Below, piece after piece: positions 10,922 through 22,774 of a stretch of DNA of 64,000 nt. The position numbers and the translations under genes are program-made. A model generated the notes under the pieces. It searched no databases and was not told the DNA's origin. It was given only the letters and a program-made list of their open reading frames with translations. How positions within the stretch are numbered: position 1 is the first letter of the stretch; every line of letters starts with the position of its first letter. Source of the DNA: Neonectria sp. B-13 (lineage: Eukaryota > Ascomycota > Sordariomycetes > Hypocreales > Nectriaceae); the NCBI GenBank assembly GCA_002682825.1, contig NOKP01000028.1, positions 434,001-498,000 of the forward strand, in the 5' to 3' direction.

Positions 10922-13900
10922 ATGTCACCAAGTCGCGTCCCCTCATCCCGCATCCGCATCGCCATAGACCGAGGTGGCACATTTACAGATTGCCTGGGCA
11001 TTATCCCCGGAAAGCCAGATATTCTTGTCAAGCTCCTGAGCAATGACCCAACCAACTACGCCGATGCCCCGACGGAGGGCATCCGCAGGATTCTCGAGGC
11101 CGCAACTGGAACTTCCATTCCTCGCGGCGAATTAATTGATACGAGTGGTATTGAGTCAATTAAAATGGGAACTACCGTCGCAACGAATGCGCTCTTGGAG
11201 CGAGCGTCCACTCCTTGTGCGCTCGTGGTGACCCGTGGCTTCAAGGATCTGTTGCGGATTGGGGACCAAACTCGTCCAAAGCTGTTCGATCTGAACATCA
11301 GGCGACCCGAGACTCTATTTCGAGATGTCCTCGAGGTCAGCGAGCGGGTGACCCTCTACGATTCTTCTGAGGATGCTACCAGTCTCACAAAGCGTGGACG
11401 AGATGAGCTGGGCCTTAAAACAGGTATCGGAGGAGAAGCGATCCGAATTCTGCAACCTCTGGGTAAGTACATATCTTGCCAAGTAACTCGCCAGTTGTAC
11501 TAACGACGAAACATATAGACACCGAAAGTGCAAGAGCAGGGTTACAGGCTCTCTTTGACAAGGGTGTAAGAGCGCTTGCCGTTACCCTCTTGCACTCCTA
11601 CACCTTCCCCGACCATGAGCTTCAACTCTCCCAGATCGCCGAGGACATTGGCTTCACCCAGATCTCCCTATCATCTCAAATCTTTCCCATGATCAAGGCC
11701 ATTTCGAGAGGCTACTCCGCCACGGCAGACGCATATCTAACTCCCCTAACAAAAAACTACGTGGACAGCTTCCGCCGGGGCTTCGTTGGCAGTCTTGAAG
11801 ACATCAACGGTGCGCGGTGCGAGTTCATGCAAAGTGACGGCGGTCTTGTCGGATGGCAGAGTTTTAGCGGACTTAGAGCCATCCTGTCGGGTCCAGCAGG
11901 CGGAGTCGTGGGATTCAGCCGAACCTGTTACGACCCAGAACGCCGGAAACCAGTTATTGGGTTCGATATGGGCGGAACGAGCACAGATGTCTCTCGATAC
12001 GCCGGAAGTCTGGAGCACACCTTCGAGTCAATCACTGCGGGCATCACCATTCAGTCTCCTCAGCTCGAGGTAGACACCGTTGCAGCTGGTATGTGTCTTT
12101 TTGGTAATCACTGAGTCGTTCTAACTTTCTTCAGGCGGCGGAAGCATTCTCTCCTATCGAAACGGCCTCTTTCTTGCCGGACCTGAGTCCGCCGGTGCCC
12201 ACCCCGGTCCCGTGGCCTACCGCAAAGGCGGTCCTTTGACAGTGACGGATGCAAATCTGGTCCTCGGTCGCCTACAAGCGAAGTACTTCCCTAAAATCTT
12301 TGGTGCCCATGAAAACGAGAGCCTGGATTACGAAGGCGCCAAAGCAGCCTTTGAAGAACTTCTCCAGAAGGTCAATGAGGACCTTACGGTCACAGGTGCG
12401 CCATCCAAGACGGTAGAAGAGCTGGCTTTGGGCTTCTTGGAGGTCGCAAACGAGGCCATGTGCAGGCCAATTCGATCTTTGACAGAAGCAAAGGGCCATA
12501 GGGCGTCAGACCACGAGCTTGCCGTCTTTGGTGGTGCCGGTGGCCAGCACGCCTGTGTAAGTTATACATCCGAGATATCATGCCGTGCAGAACTAATGAA
12601 AGTCAGGCAATTGCTACGAACCTTGGCATTGATCGGATCCTCATCCACCGATATTCTTCAATCCTGTCCGCTTACGGAATGGCTTTGGCAGACTTGGTCC
12701 ACGATGTCCAGCAGCCATACTCCGCAGTTCTGGGCACTTCCTCGGAAGATCTGGATTGCCGATTGAGAGACTTGGAAAAGATTGCTCAAGATAAACTTGT
12801 CTCGGATGGCGCCTCTGCTGACTCACTCACTTTCGAGCACTTCCTAAACCTTCGCTACATGGGATCTGACACTACTTTTATGATTCCGAGGCCCGAGGCT
12901 GGCAGCTGGGCAGATGCCTTTACGGCTGAACACAAGCGACAATTCTCCTTCATCATGGCCGGTCGCGATATTCTCCTGGAGAATATTCGTGTCAGGGCAA
13001 CAGCCCAGAGCGCGTCTGTCGAGCCAGTGTTTAACCTCAAGAAACAACTTGCCGCATCATCGAGTACGGCAGCATCTAAGAAGAAGAGCTCCGATCTTGT
13101 TCGGCTTTTCTTCAAAGAGGGATGGATGGAAGCTCCGCTGTATTTTCTCGGTTCACTCGAGACCGGGGACATTGTTCAAGGACCAGCCATCATTCTCGAC
13201 AACACGCAGACCATCGTCGTCAGTCCCGAGGCTAAGGCCACTATTTTGAGCCGACATGTCGTCCTTGAGCTCACCCGCAAAGTGTCTCAGACGTCAGTTG
13301 AGGATGTTTCAGTCTCAGAAAAGAAAGTCGATCCGGTTCAGCTCACCATTATGGGCCATCGGTTTATGAGTATCGCGGAGCAAATGGGACACGCCCTACA
13401 GAAAACCAGCGTGTCAGTCAACATCAAGGAGCGGTTGGATTTCAGCTGCGCTCTTTTCAGCCCCGACGGTCGCTTGGTTGCAAACGCGCCACATGTGCCG
13501 GTTCATCTTGGATCCATGGAGCAGGCCGTCATGTACCAGCATGACAAGTACCTGGGCCAGCTTCGTCCTGGAGATGTCATCGTCGCCAATCACCCCATCT
13601 CCGGAGGAACACACTTACCGGATATTACTTGCGTCACGCCTGTTTTCGACAGCGCTGGCAAGGAAGTCATATTCTACACTGCATCGAGGGGCCACCACCA
13701 AGAGATTGGCGGTATTCTCCCTGGATCCATGCCTGCAGGGAGTGTCGAGCTGTTTGAAGAAGGCGCTACAATTATCTCAGAGTTTTTAGTGCGTGATGGT
13801 GTTTTCGACGAAGAAGGCATCACCAAGCTACTCTTGCACGACCCTGCCCAGTTTCCGGGCTGTTCCGGTACCAGGAAGCTGGCCGACAACATCAACGACC

Positions 13901-15033
13901 TCAAAGCTCAAGTCTCAGCCAACGCAAAGGGCGCCGCTCTGGTCTCGGAACTCATCGAGGAGAACGGACTCAGCACGGTCCATTTCAACATGCACGCGAT
14001 CACCAACAATGCCGAGGCTTGTGTCCGTGAATTCCTCCTTCGCACACACGCAGCGACAGGCGGAAAGCCCTTGTTCGCACTTGACCACATGGACGATGGG
14101 ACGCCTATCCAACTCACCATCACCATTGATCCCGATACAGCCTCAGCGCATTTCGATTTCAGTGGCACTGGCGAAGAGGGATACCATTCCTTCAATGCGC
14201 CGCAGGCCATTACGCGCAGCGCAACGCTCTATGTCCTTCGATGCCTGATCAACCAGGATATTCCTCTGAACGAAGGGTGTCTGCGCCCGCTGAAATTCAC
14301 AATTCCTGCGGGATCCATCCTCAACCCGTCGCCTACAGCCGCCGTTTGTGCTGGTAATCCTATCACCTCGCAGCGAGTCACGGACGTGGTGATCAAGGCG
14401 TTCGAGGCCTGTGCTGCAAGCCAAGGCGACTGCAACGTAGTTTCATTTGGCATCGACGGCAACATCGACCCCGTGACAGAGGCACTTATTCCAGACACTG
14501 GCTTTGGGTTCTGTGAAACCATCTGCGGCGGCAGCGGTGCGGGCAATGGGTGGCACGGCACCAGCGGCGTGCATGTCCACATGACCAACACTCGCATCAC
14601 GGACCCCGAAATTCTCGAGAAGCGATACCCAGTTGTGCTTCGAGAGTTTAGTATACGGGACGGCTCTGGCGGTCGTGGCAGGTGGAGCGGAGGCCACGGT
14701 ATCCGCCGCGTGTATGAGTTTGGCCGAGATATGGGATGCTCTGTTGTCAGCGAGCGGCGAGTCACGCGTCCGTATGGAATGAAAGGTGGCGAGGATGGCA
14801 AATCGGGTGTAAACTACGTCGTCAAGGGCGGTAAGAATGGACGATGGTGCCGGGTCGGTGGGCGGAAGGATTTCAAGGTCTCTGAGGGAGACTGGTTCGT
14901 GATTGACACGCCGGGTGGAGGCGGCTGGGGAAGTTCTGTCGACGGAGGCGCCGATAAAGGGGAGGAGAGAAGGAATGGCGTGGACAGGACGTTTGTGACT
15001 CAGTTTCAGTTGGCTCAAGAGACGAGCTGCTAA
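10922..15033 (+). CDS. 5-oxoprolinase / hydantoinase (HyuA-HyuB fused)
   Basis: Four exons, 10922-11462, 11519-12088, 12135-12556 and 12607-15033, join in phase to give 1319 residues, the size of eukaryotic ATP-dependent 5-oxoprolinases (~1290). The N-terminal half is the ASKHA-like HyuA part: [13 protein letters not shown] at the start, [52 protein letters not shown] and [11 protein letters not shown]. The C-terminal half is Hyu[56 protein letters not shown] and a Gly-rich tail TPGGGGWG. The reaction known for the family is ATP-driven opening of 5-oxoproline, or of hydantoin-like rings. The protein is presumably cytosolic. The glutathione cycle is one possible role; a dedicated catabolic role is suggested by the adjacent carrier and aminotransferase. 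Confidence 0.95.
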
Positions 15034-15828
15034 GTCGAAGGTTCATTGCAAGTAGCTACCCATCGATCTAGCGATAAAGGCTAGGAGAGAAACACGTCGT
15101 AAGCCCCCACCACCTTATGTCAGGGAACAAAGAATGCGTACGGAGTACGGTATACCAGGATCGCATTACCACTAGAAGAACTTTGATTGGTGACACTTTA
15201 ATTAGCGTGCCACGATTTGGGATGAAATTGATCCTTGATTTGGTTGCTGACGTATGATTTTAGTTATGGCCCGCCGTTGAAGAGAGTCTCTACGAGTAAT
15301 TCTATAGACACAGTCGCATTTTCTCACGCCAGCTGCATTGCACTCGTCATCATGCTTTGAATCGTCAGGTAGCCAGCCTCTAACTCAAGTCTACACGGTG
15401 ATGACATCAGCCTCAGCTAGCGGCACGGTATGATGCCCTTAATAGATGTCTTAAGATAGCGCAGCAGATATTCAGGATAGAGGACAGTGCCCGTGATGCG
15501 CTCTAGCTTACTCATTGCATTGTTCTATTTGGGCGCATTTGTTTACGATAATTCGTCGTCGTGTACCCGACGACACTGACAAGATACATGTGCTTCTCCG
15601 CGTCCAGCTAATGTATTTTGACGCCTTTGGCTGCGGATTTGTCTTTGGGGCATTGGTCCTCCAACCCAATGACACCGAATCGCTTGCTCGGCCCGGCTTA
15701 CTATGATCTGCAACAGCTTAGTGAGCACCACGGCTTGATATCTGCCCGTTGCATCCCATATAACGGGCTCCTTTCGCATTCACGCCCGCATCTTAACTTT
15801 TGTTCCACTCGTTCTGACAGCACTTCCC
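15034..15828. other. Intergenic upstream of the P450
   Basis: No coding frame with recognisable content. A CT-rich tract just before 15829 looks like the P450 leader. No repeat of the TCGGASTC cluster was seen here, so there is no sign that the P450 shares the upstream regulation. Confidence 0.45.
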
Positions 15829-17566
15829 ATGGCTAGGCTGAACTTCCCTACGATGGAGGTGCTGGCGAGTGTCGTGCTGTGGAAGTCTGTCGCCGTAGCT
15901 GCGGGCCTTTATTTGGCTACCGTAGGTTTCTACCGGCTGTTCCTCCACCCGCTTGCTCGATTCCCTGGTCCCAGGCTTGCCGCTGTCACCCGCTTCTATG
16001 AAGCCTACTATGACGTTGTTCAGAACGGCGGGTACACCTCCAAGATCGCGAAGATGCATGAGAGATATGGCATGTTTTTACGACTCTATTCTACTTTGCC
16101 ACACATTTACTGACCTTGCCGGGTCAAAGGTCCTATCATCCGCATCAGCCCAGAGGAGCTACACATCAACGATCCTTCTTTCTTCACAACCCTCTTTCGA
16201 AACGAGGGACGTTGGGACAAATACGCCTGGGCCGTCAATGCCCAGACTATTCATGGGGCTACTATCTTCACGGCAGACCACGACCAGCACAAGGCGCGCC
16301 GGCAACCACTAAACCCGTATTTCTCCAAAGCCAAGATAGCCAGTCGACAAGGCATGATTCGGAACAAGGTGACTAGGTTATGCGAGCGGATCTCTGAGTA
16401 TGTAGAGTCCGGACGGGTGCTTGACATTGGCGCCGCGACAAGCGCGTTCCAACGTGACGTCTTGACCGATTTTGTTCTTGGCAGAAGCTACGATGATCTG
16501 GAGAAGGAGGACTTCAACGCTGGAATGATGGTTGTCGCGCAGGCAGGAGGGAAAGTTTGGCGACTGACGAAGCATTTTCCCTGGTACGGTCCCGCATTGT
16601 TCTCTATCCCGAAGGACTTTCTCATCAAGCACGCCGATGGACTCACGGCCAATTACATGCGCTATGGCAAGGTATGACTTTAATACCACAAGCTCGAGCA
16701 GTGGGTTTTTCTGACGTCAATCCTTTAGGCAATCGAAGAAGAGACTGAGCGACTTCTGAACGACGCGGTATCGTCACTGTCGAGCCCAGGCGAAAAGGCT
16801 CAACCTACAATCGTCCACGCCATTGCCTACTCCGATCTGCCGCCAGGGGATAAAGCTGCCGGGCGGGTTTGGAGTGACGTTGCTACCGTGACTGGTGCTG
16901 GGTTCGAAACGACTGCAAGTGTCCTTCGTTTAGTCATATATCACGTCTTCAACGACCGCCGGATACTCGAGCGGCTCCGGGCTGAGCTCAGCACGGTAGC
17001 TCCTCAGTTAACCTCATCTTTTGATGAAGAACCGGAGTTGCGGATACTCGAAAAACTCCCTTACTTGACAGCAGTACTTATGGAGGGAATGCGTCTGAGT
17101 CCCGCCCTTGGCACGCGCTTGCAGCGTACAGCTCCGGACCGCGAGCTTGTCTATGACAAATGGCGCATCCCTTCTGGCACGCCTGTTGGCATGACCACGC
17201 TTTTTATGCATATGAACGAAGACCTATACCCCAACCCCAAGCATTTCGACCCGGAGCGGTGGGTGGATGTCGAGGCTCGGAAGAAAGCCGACAAGACGTT
17301 TGCTCCCTTTTCGCGAGGTGCGAGGATTTGCCTCGGCATGCAGTAAGTATCACTCCTGTATCCACTTGATGTTAGAGTACTGACCTGAGGACCAAAGTAT
17401 GGCGTGGGCCGACATGTACTTGGTGATGTCCGCGTTGGTCAGAAGGTTCGACTTCGACTTTAGAGGCTTGACGGACGACTACTTTGAGTTCGAGAGCGAT
17501 CAGTTTATTATCGGTACCAAGGGCAAAGGGGTTCTGGAAGTTATGGTCACTCCTTGCAAGCCGTAG
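15829..17566 (+). CDS. Cytochrome P450 monooxygenase
   Basis: Four exons (15829-16069, 16130-16671, 16729-17342, 17398-17566) give 521 residues. An N-terminal hydrophobic anchor (VAVAAGLYLATVGFYRLFL) precedes the Pro-rich hinge HPLARFPGPRLAA. Further markers are HGATIFTADHDQHKARRQPLNPYFS (C helix), TGAGFETTAS (I-helix oxygen-activation motif), EGMR (ExxR), FDPERW and the heme loop FAPFSRGARICLGM with the axial Cys. The protein is thus ER-anchored. The style (CYP65/CYP68-like trichothecene or secondary-metabolism P450s) is broad family resemblance only. Intron 1 (16070-16129, 60 bp) must start with GC rather than GT to give ERYGPIIRI. An alternative start is the Met at 15853. Confidence 0.93.
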
Positions 17567-18139
17567 AACTTATCATCAACCATTCGGGCTTGGGACCGGC
17601 TGGTTCAGGAGTTATCGGTTACATCGCAAATACCCATTTGCAGACTTGTAAAGTTGCAGCCGCTTCGTACTAATAAGCAATGGTTCGTACACAAACCTCA
17701 TCTTGTTTCAAAAGAACATCGAGTAATTACCGATGCATTGTCATATTCCCAGAATGTGAATGCAATATTCAACCTGGTTACGCAAGTCACGAGATACGTT
17801 CCACTGACTGAGCCTTCCAGCCGCAGCTATCCAGAGCCTTATTAGCTAAAAGTGGCCCAACGGGTTGGGCTCTGTTATAGGGTGATACAAGTATGCCTCG
17901 GCGCAGTCATCAAGGATCCAAGATGTGCGGCTTGCATACTGGCCAGTCAGATTTGCAGGAATTATATATCCCTCAGCATCCCTCCGGGGGGCTCCCCCTC
18001 CCTGGCCTGATCTCTTTTCTCGCCACACTACGCACATCGCTCCAGCCAACTGGCTTGATGGCCATAAGATCGCTTCAACTGGTCTCTTCACTCTCAACAA
18101 ATTTGCTCAAATAGCAACAGAATACTCAGAACCAGCGTC
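17567..18139. other. Intergenic upstream of the NACHT-ankyrin gene
   Basis: No coding content or repeat recognised. It contains the P450 3' flank and the presumed promoter of the STAND gene. Confidence 0.45.
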
Positions 18140-20725
18140 ATGAGCGACCCGCTAAGTATTGCTGCAAGTGTGGTGGCAGTGCTTCAACTTGCAGCCACTG
18201 CAACACAGTATCTCAAAGATGTCAAGCATGGCTCGGCTGACCGCCTGCGCCTGCGCGAGGAGCTGAGAAGCACAACTTGTGTTCTTGAAATGCTCCAAGA
18301 CCGTATCGAGGACTCGGACGACGCGTTTGAGGCTGGGGAGACGCTGAAGCCTGTGTTTATAAGGACACCAGCCGGTGCCGACGGCCCTCTCAGCCTCTTT
18401 AAGCGAATCCTCGAAGATATCGTTGGCAAGCTTGCACCGCAAGATAGGATGCGTCGCCTGGCCAAACCTTTCACCTGGCCTTTTGATAAAAAGGACATCT
18501 CTGAAATGCTTGCTATATTGGAACGGCTAAAGAGCCATTTCAGTCTGATCATGCAGAATGATCTGCTGTAAGGCTTTCTCAATCTTTCAATCCCAGATTA
18601 AGTCTTGCTGGCTTACCAAATGTATAGAGAACTAGCCAAGCTATCGCACGTTAAACTTGATGATCTGAATGACAAGTCTGACAGGTCAGAGGCCAAATCT
18701 CGAGATGAGGAAGCGCGGAAGATCGTCCAATGGATAAGCCCGATATCTTTTCGTGTGAAGCATGCCGACGTCTTGGAAAGTGTCGAGTCCGGGACTGGGA
18801 CTTGGCTACTTGAGCATGAGACCTTTGGGAGCTGGGAAAAAGGGAACATCGATATCTTATGGTGCCCGGGTATTCGTACGTTCCCCATAGCCAGGACATT
18901 TTGCTTCAGCTAACTGTGATGCTTCAGCTGGAGCCGGCAAGACAAGTCTCGTGTTAGTAAGCCCCTCATCTTAGGGCTGTGGAATACTGCTCATCCAATT
19001 TGCCTTAGTTCCTTGATTATCGATCACCTCGAGCGCAAGAGAACTGCTCACACTACTTACGCGTACATCTACTGCGACTACAATCGACGCTATGAACAGA
19101 CCCGTTCTGCTCTACTTTCGAGTCTACTCCAACAAGTTCTTCAAAATTCTGCAGACCTGACATTGCCATCGGAAGTACTGGCAATCTATAACCAGCACCA
19201 GAAATACGGCACACGCCCCACGCAGGCCCAAGTTACAGAGGTTCTTGGAAAGCTGGCCGCAACGCTGACGACATTCCACATAGTGGTTGATGCTCTGGAT
19301 GAATGTGCTGAGTTTGAAGAGGACGCCATCCAATTCATGATGACAGTGTGTTCACTAGGCCCACATGTCAAGGTTCTTTGCACATCGCGGTTTTCAACCA
19401 CTTTCGAGGAATACTTTAGCCAGTCCAAGAAATTGCAGATATCTGCGCAGAACGAGGACATTACTATGTTTCTTGAAACGCAAATACCCCAGAAAGACTG
19501 GCTATCGAGGCACGTACGTGCTGATCCAAGCTTGAGGGACGAAATCGTCAGAACTATCATTCAAGAATCCCAGGGAATGTATGTTATAACTCCCAAGTTA
19601 TATGAGGACTTATTCGCTGAACTCGACAGGTTTCTGCTCGCCAAGCTGCAGTTGGAGTCTCTTTCTCAAAAGATCAACGGCAAAGAGGTGCGGCGGTCGC
19701 TCCGAACTCTCCCTACTACTTTGAATGCCACGTACTCGGATGCGCTCGAACGAGTTTATAGACAATCCCCAGACGCTGTAGATCTAGCCGACGCTGTGCT
19801 GTTTTGGGTGCTGTGTGTGAAACGACCCCTCACAGTTTTAGAACTACAACATATATACGCCACCCAGGAGTTGCCAGAGGAGACGGCACTAGAAGACGAC
19901 GATCTTCCAGACGGCGATATCTTGACCGGTGTTTGTGGGGGTCTCATCATCGTGGATGGCGACTCAAAGACTATCCGACTAGTGCACTATACGGCTCAGC
20001 AATACTTCGAGAAGCTCCATCATCAAAAGCTCATGCACGCCAGGATGAGCATCACAAAGATCAGTTTGAAGTATTTGACTTTGCCAAACTTTTCTGCTGG
20101 CATCTGCACAACGGACAAGGACATGGCCCAACGGCTCGAGCAATGTCCTTTTCTTGACTACGCTGCGAAGAATTGGGGCTCTGAAATCAACAAGCTCTCC
20201 GGAGATGATTTCGTCCCGATGCTTGACAAGTTGACTTCCAATGCCGTTGCGGTAGAGATTACGAATCAAGTCTTTAGCCTTCATGGCTTCCGCCATTTAA
20301 ACTGGAGTCAAGAATTCCCAAGAGGCACCCCGGCTCTCGTGCTCGCCGCAGCTTTCGATCTGCCTACGACCCTCAAGCGAATGGTAGCAAACGGCCATCA
20401 CTTGGAAGGCAAGGGAAATGACAGAGAGACTGCATTGATCCGTGCTGCGAGCTTTGGACATCCAGAGAATGTGCAAGTGCTCCTAGAGCTAGGGGCTGAT
20501 AAGAATGCTCGTGATTACATGAACGAAACGGCGCTTCAAAAAGCCGCGAGGAATGGAGAGAATGGGGTTATTGAGGTTTTGCTGAACAAAGAGGCAGACT
20601 TCAATGTGAAGGCATCCGGCAACTGGACCGCGCTCATGTCTGCGGTGTCCAGCGGCAACATCGGGGCAGTCCGGATGCTGGTGGATGCAGGGGCCGACCT
20701 GATGGCGGAGACTGTTTGGGGGTGA
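18140..20725 (+). CDS. STAND/NLR protein: HeLo-like N-terminus, NACHT, ankyrin repeats (continues into a kinase after a frameshift)
   Basis: Exons 18140-18567, 18628-18869, 18928-18952, 19009-19578 and from 19630. The first ~140 residues (MSDPLSIAASVVAVLQLA..) are the fungal N-terminal STAND domain of HeLo-like type. The NACHT part has Walker A AGAGKTSLV (assembled across a 25-bp exon), YIYCDYNRR, Walker B IVVDALDEC and TSRF. After a winged-helix-like region come ankyrin repeats: ETALIRAASFGHPENVQVLLELGADKN, ETALQKAARNGENGVIEVLLNKEADF and WTALMSAVSSGNIGAVRMLVDAGADL. The frame then stops at TGA 20723-20725, directly after G5 at 20718-20722. Removing one G continues the next repeat (VWGDSALSIAARNG) into the kinase frame. 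With this correction the gene is 1199 residues and ends at 22064. An intron 20722-20847 (GTGATT..CGCAG) could also restore frame but would delete an ankyrin repeat. The role inferred is non-self or damage sensing. Confidence 0.85.
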
Positions 20726-22064
20726 TTCTGCTCTCAGTATCGCAGCACGCAACGGCCAAGAAGCAATTGCCACACTGCTCGCCGATCATGGGGCAATTCT
20801 TCCTCGTGGCTCTGCTGGTCGTCGAGCGTCTACTGTGGCCTCTCGCAGAGGCTTCATACACCTTGTTCGGCGACTCACAGCCGACTACGAGGCTGTCGCT
20901 AGGAAGCCTCTGCAACGCCAAAGTCTCAAGATCATGGTTGGCTTATCCGAAATTCAAGAACCTGCCGAGGTAGCCGAGGACGAGACGGCGATCAAGACCA
21001 CATCAGAGACTGAAGCATCTGAAACAGACCAAGGCGATTTCTCCGAGGTGATGGAAGATCTAGAGTACAACATGGGGTTTTCGAGACGTTATGACCTGAA
21101 GGAAGAAATTGGCATAGGACATTTCGCAAAAGTGTTTGGCTGTACTAACAAAGTAACGGGCACAGCATACGCTGTCAAAGTTTTCACCGTCGAGAAATGG
21201 ACCAAACCTAGCGCGAAGCTCGACGGTATACGCACTGAGTTCCACGTATTGCGAAAAGTTCACCAGAACTCCCACGCAAACATCCTACGTCTCGTTGATT
21301 TATTTGCTGAATACACGGACGGCAAGATTTATATGGTCATAGAACTCGGTACAGGAGAGCTTTTCAACTTGATCATCACAAAGGGTCATCTAGCAGAAGA
21401 TGAAACGCGGAAAATCATTTTGCAAGTGTTTTCCGCGCTTGATTTCTTGGTGAGTCGCGGTGGTTTTTTCACGTCTACCAGGAGACTAACAACACAGCAT
21501 GATCGAGGATGGGCACATCGGGATATCAAACCCGAAAATATTGTTCTGTTTGATACAGAGACTCTTCACGTGAAGTTGATCGACTTCGGTCTAGCGAAGA
21601 AAATCGGCAGCGAGCCTGATACCTCGAAACTTGCGACTACCCTATGCGGCACACCTAGCTGTAAGCAAAGTTTCTTTAATCGTTAAACCCATGCTGACGG
21701 TCTAATTCTAGACGTGGCCCCGGAGATCCTTGTAGATAGCAAACAAAGAAAGTACGGACTTGCGGTCGATGTCTGGTCTGCTGGCGTCGTCTTATATATT
21801 TGCCTCTGCGGGTTTCCGCCATTCTCAGATGAGCTCTACACCAAGGACTTTCCTTTCACCCTCTCACAGCAAATCAAATCCGGAAGGTTCGATTACCCAT
21901 CGCCTTATTGGGATCCTGTCGGAGATCCAGCCCTTGATCTGATTGACAGCATGATTATTGTGGACTCGGAGGAGCGGTATACCATTAAGAATTGTATCGA
22001 TCATCCATGGGCAGCCGGCACAAGTCGTCCCATATTGCAATATGTCGTCAGTTCGGTTCGGTGA
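20726..22064 (+). CDS. Ser/Thr protein kinase domain (Chk2/CAMK-like), C-terminal part of the NACHT-ankyrin gene
   Basis: Coding continues in the +1 frame from 20726 with a further ankyrin unit (ALSIAARNGQEAIATLLADHG) and an acidic linker (EDETAIKTTSETEASETD). The kinase follows from ~21072: EIGIGHFAKVFGC (Gly loop), YAVKVF (Lys), HRDIKPENIVLF (catalytic loop), DFGLAKKIG, YVAPEILVDSK, DVWSAGVVLYICLCGFPPF, and a C-lobe IKSGRFDYPSPYWDPVGDPALDLIDSM close to Chk2/Rad53 style. All key catalytic residues are present. Introns are 21450-21497 and 21661-21711. If the frameshift at 20718-20722 is real, this part would need its own start (first ATG in frame is 20835) and its own promoter, and none is seen. 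Reading through from the NACHT gene is preferred. No FHA domain is present. Confidence 0.85.
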
Positions 22065-22774
22065 GTCCAGAGCTAGTCTGAGGGATTTGTATTTAGTTTT
22101 CGACGACAGCAGGTAACAATAAATGGGCTACTCGAGTATTGACGCACTACCCGACGAAACTATTTATCCATTTGTCATGAATTCATGTTTATTAATGCGA
22201 CGAGACAAGAGACCTAAGAAAGTATATCTGCTTTGTAGCTGTAAGACGAAAGTTCTAGGCGGAAAATGGAAAGCAATCTGGTACCGAATGCAGGCTTAAT
22301 CCAACTGACTCTGAGACTTAAACTATGTGGGGGAACCAAGAACCGGGAAACTAGAACCGCGAATCATAGAGAAGCAGTATTGCGATTTTCAAGTTCGTAT
22401 AGAAACATCATAGATTTAAGTAGAGGCATAAAAGTGAGAGATGTTGATGAGCCGAAAATTTAACGGAGGAAGCTCAGCCAACGATCTAGCGATGGATGGT
22501 CAATGTTAATGGCATAGATGAACCAGCCGACGCAGTGTATGCCGAGCACGGAGACGAGTTTCGGTAACTCGCCATGACTGCAGCCGAGCATCCCCCAACT
22601 CCTCCTCATCATTGGTGCGGCTCTCGTCGCCCATCGTGAAGTGTGGGCACACATGCAGCTCTAGCCGAAAGCTCCTCCGCACATAGAGGCAGCGGGGCAC
22701 GTTTCTCATGAAAGTTGCGCATTGCAATGTCTCGAAGCCTTGTTCATCAGAAACTATTCATATTCGTACATTGG
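22065..22774. other. Convergent intergenic region between kinase and SDR 3' ends
   Basis: The flanking genes converge here. No coding frame, repeat or RNA gene recognised. Confidence 0.45.
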
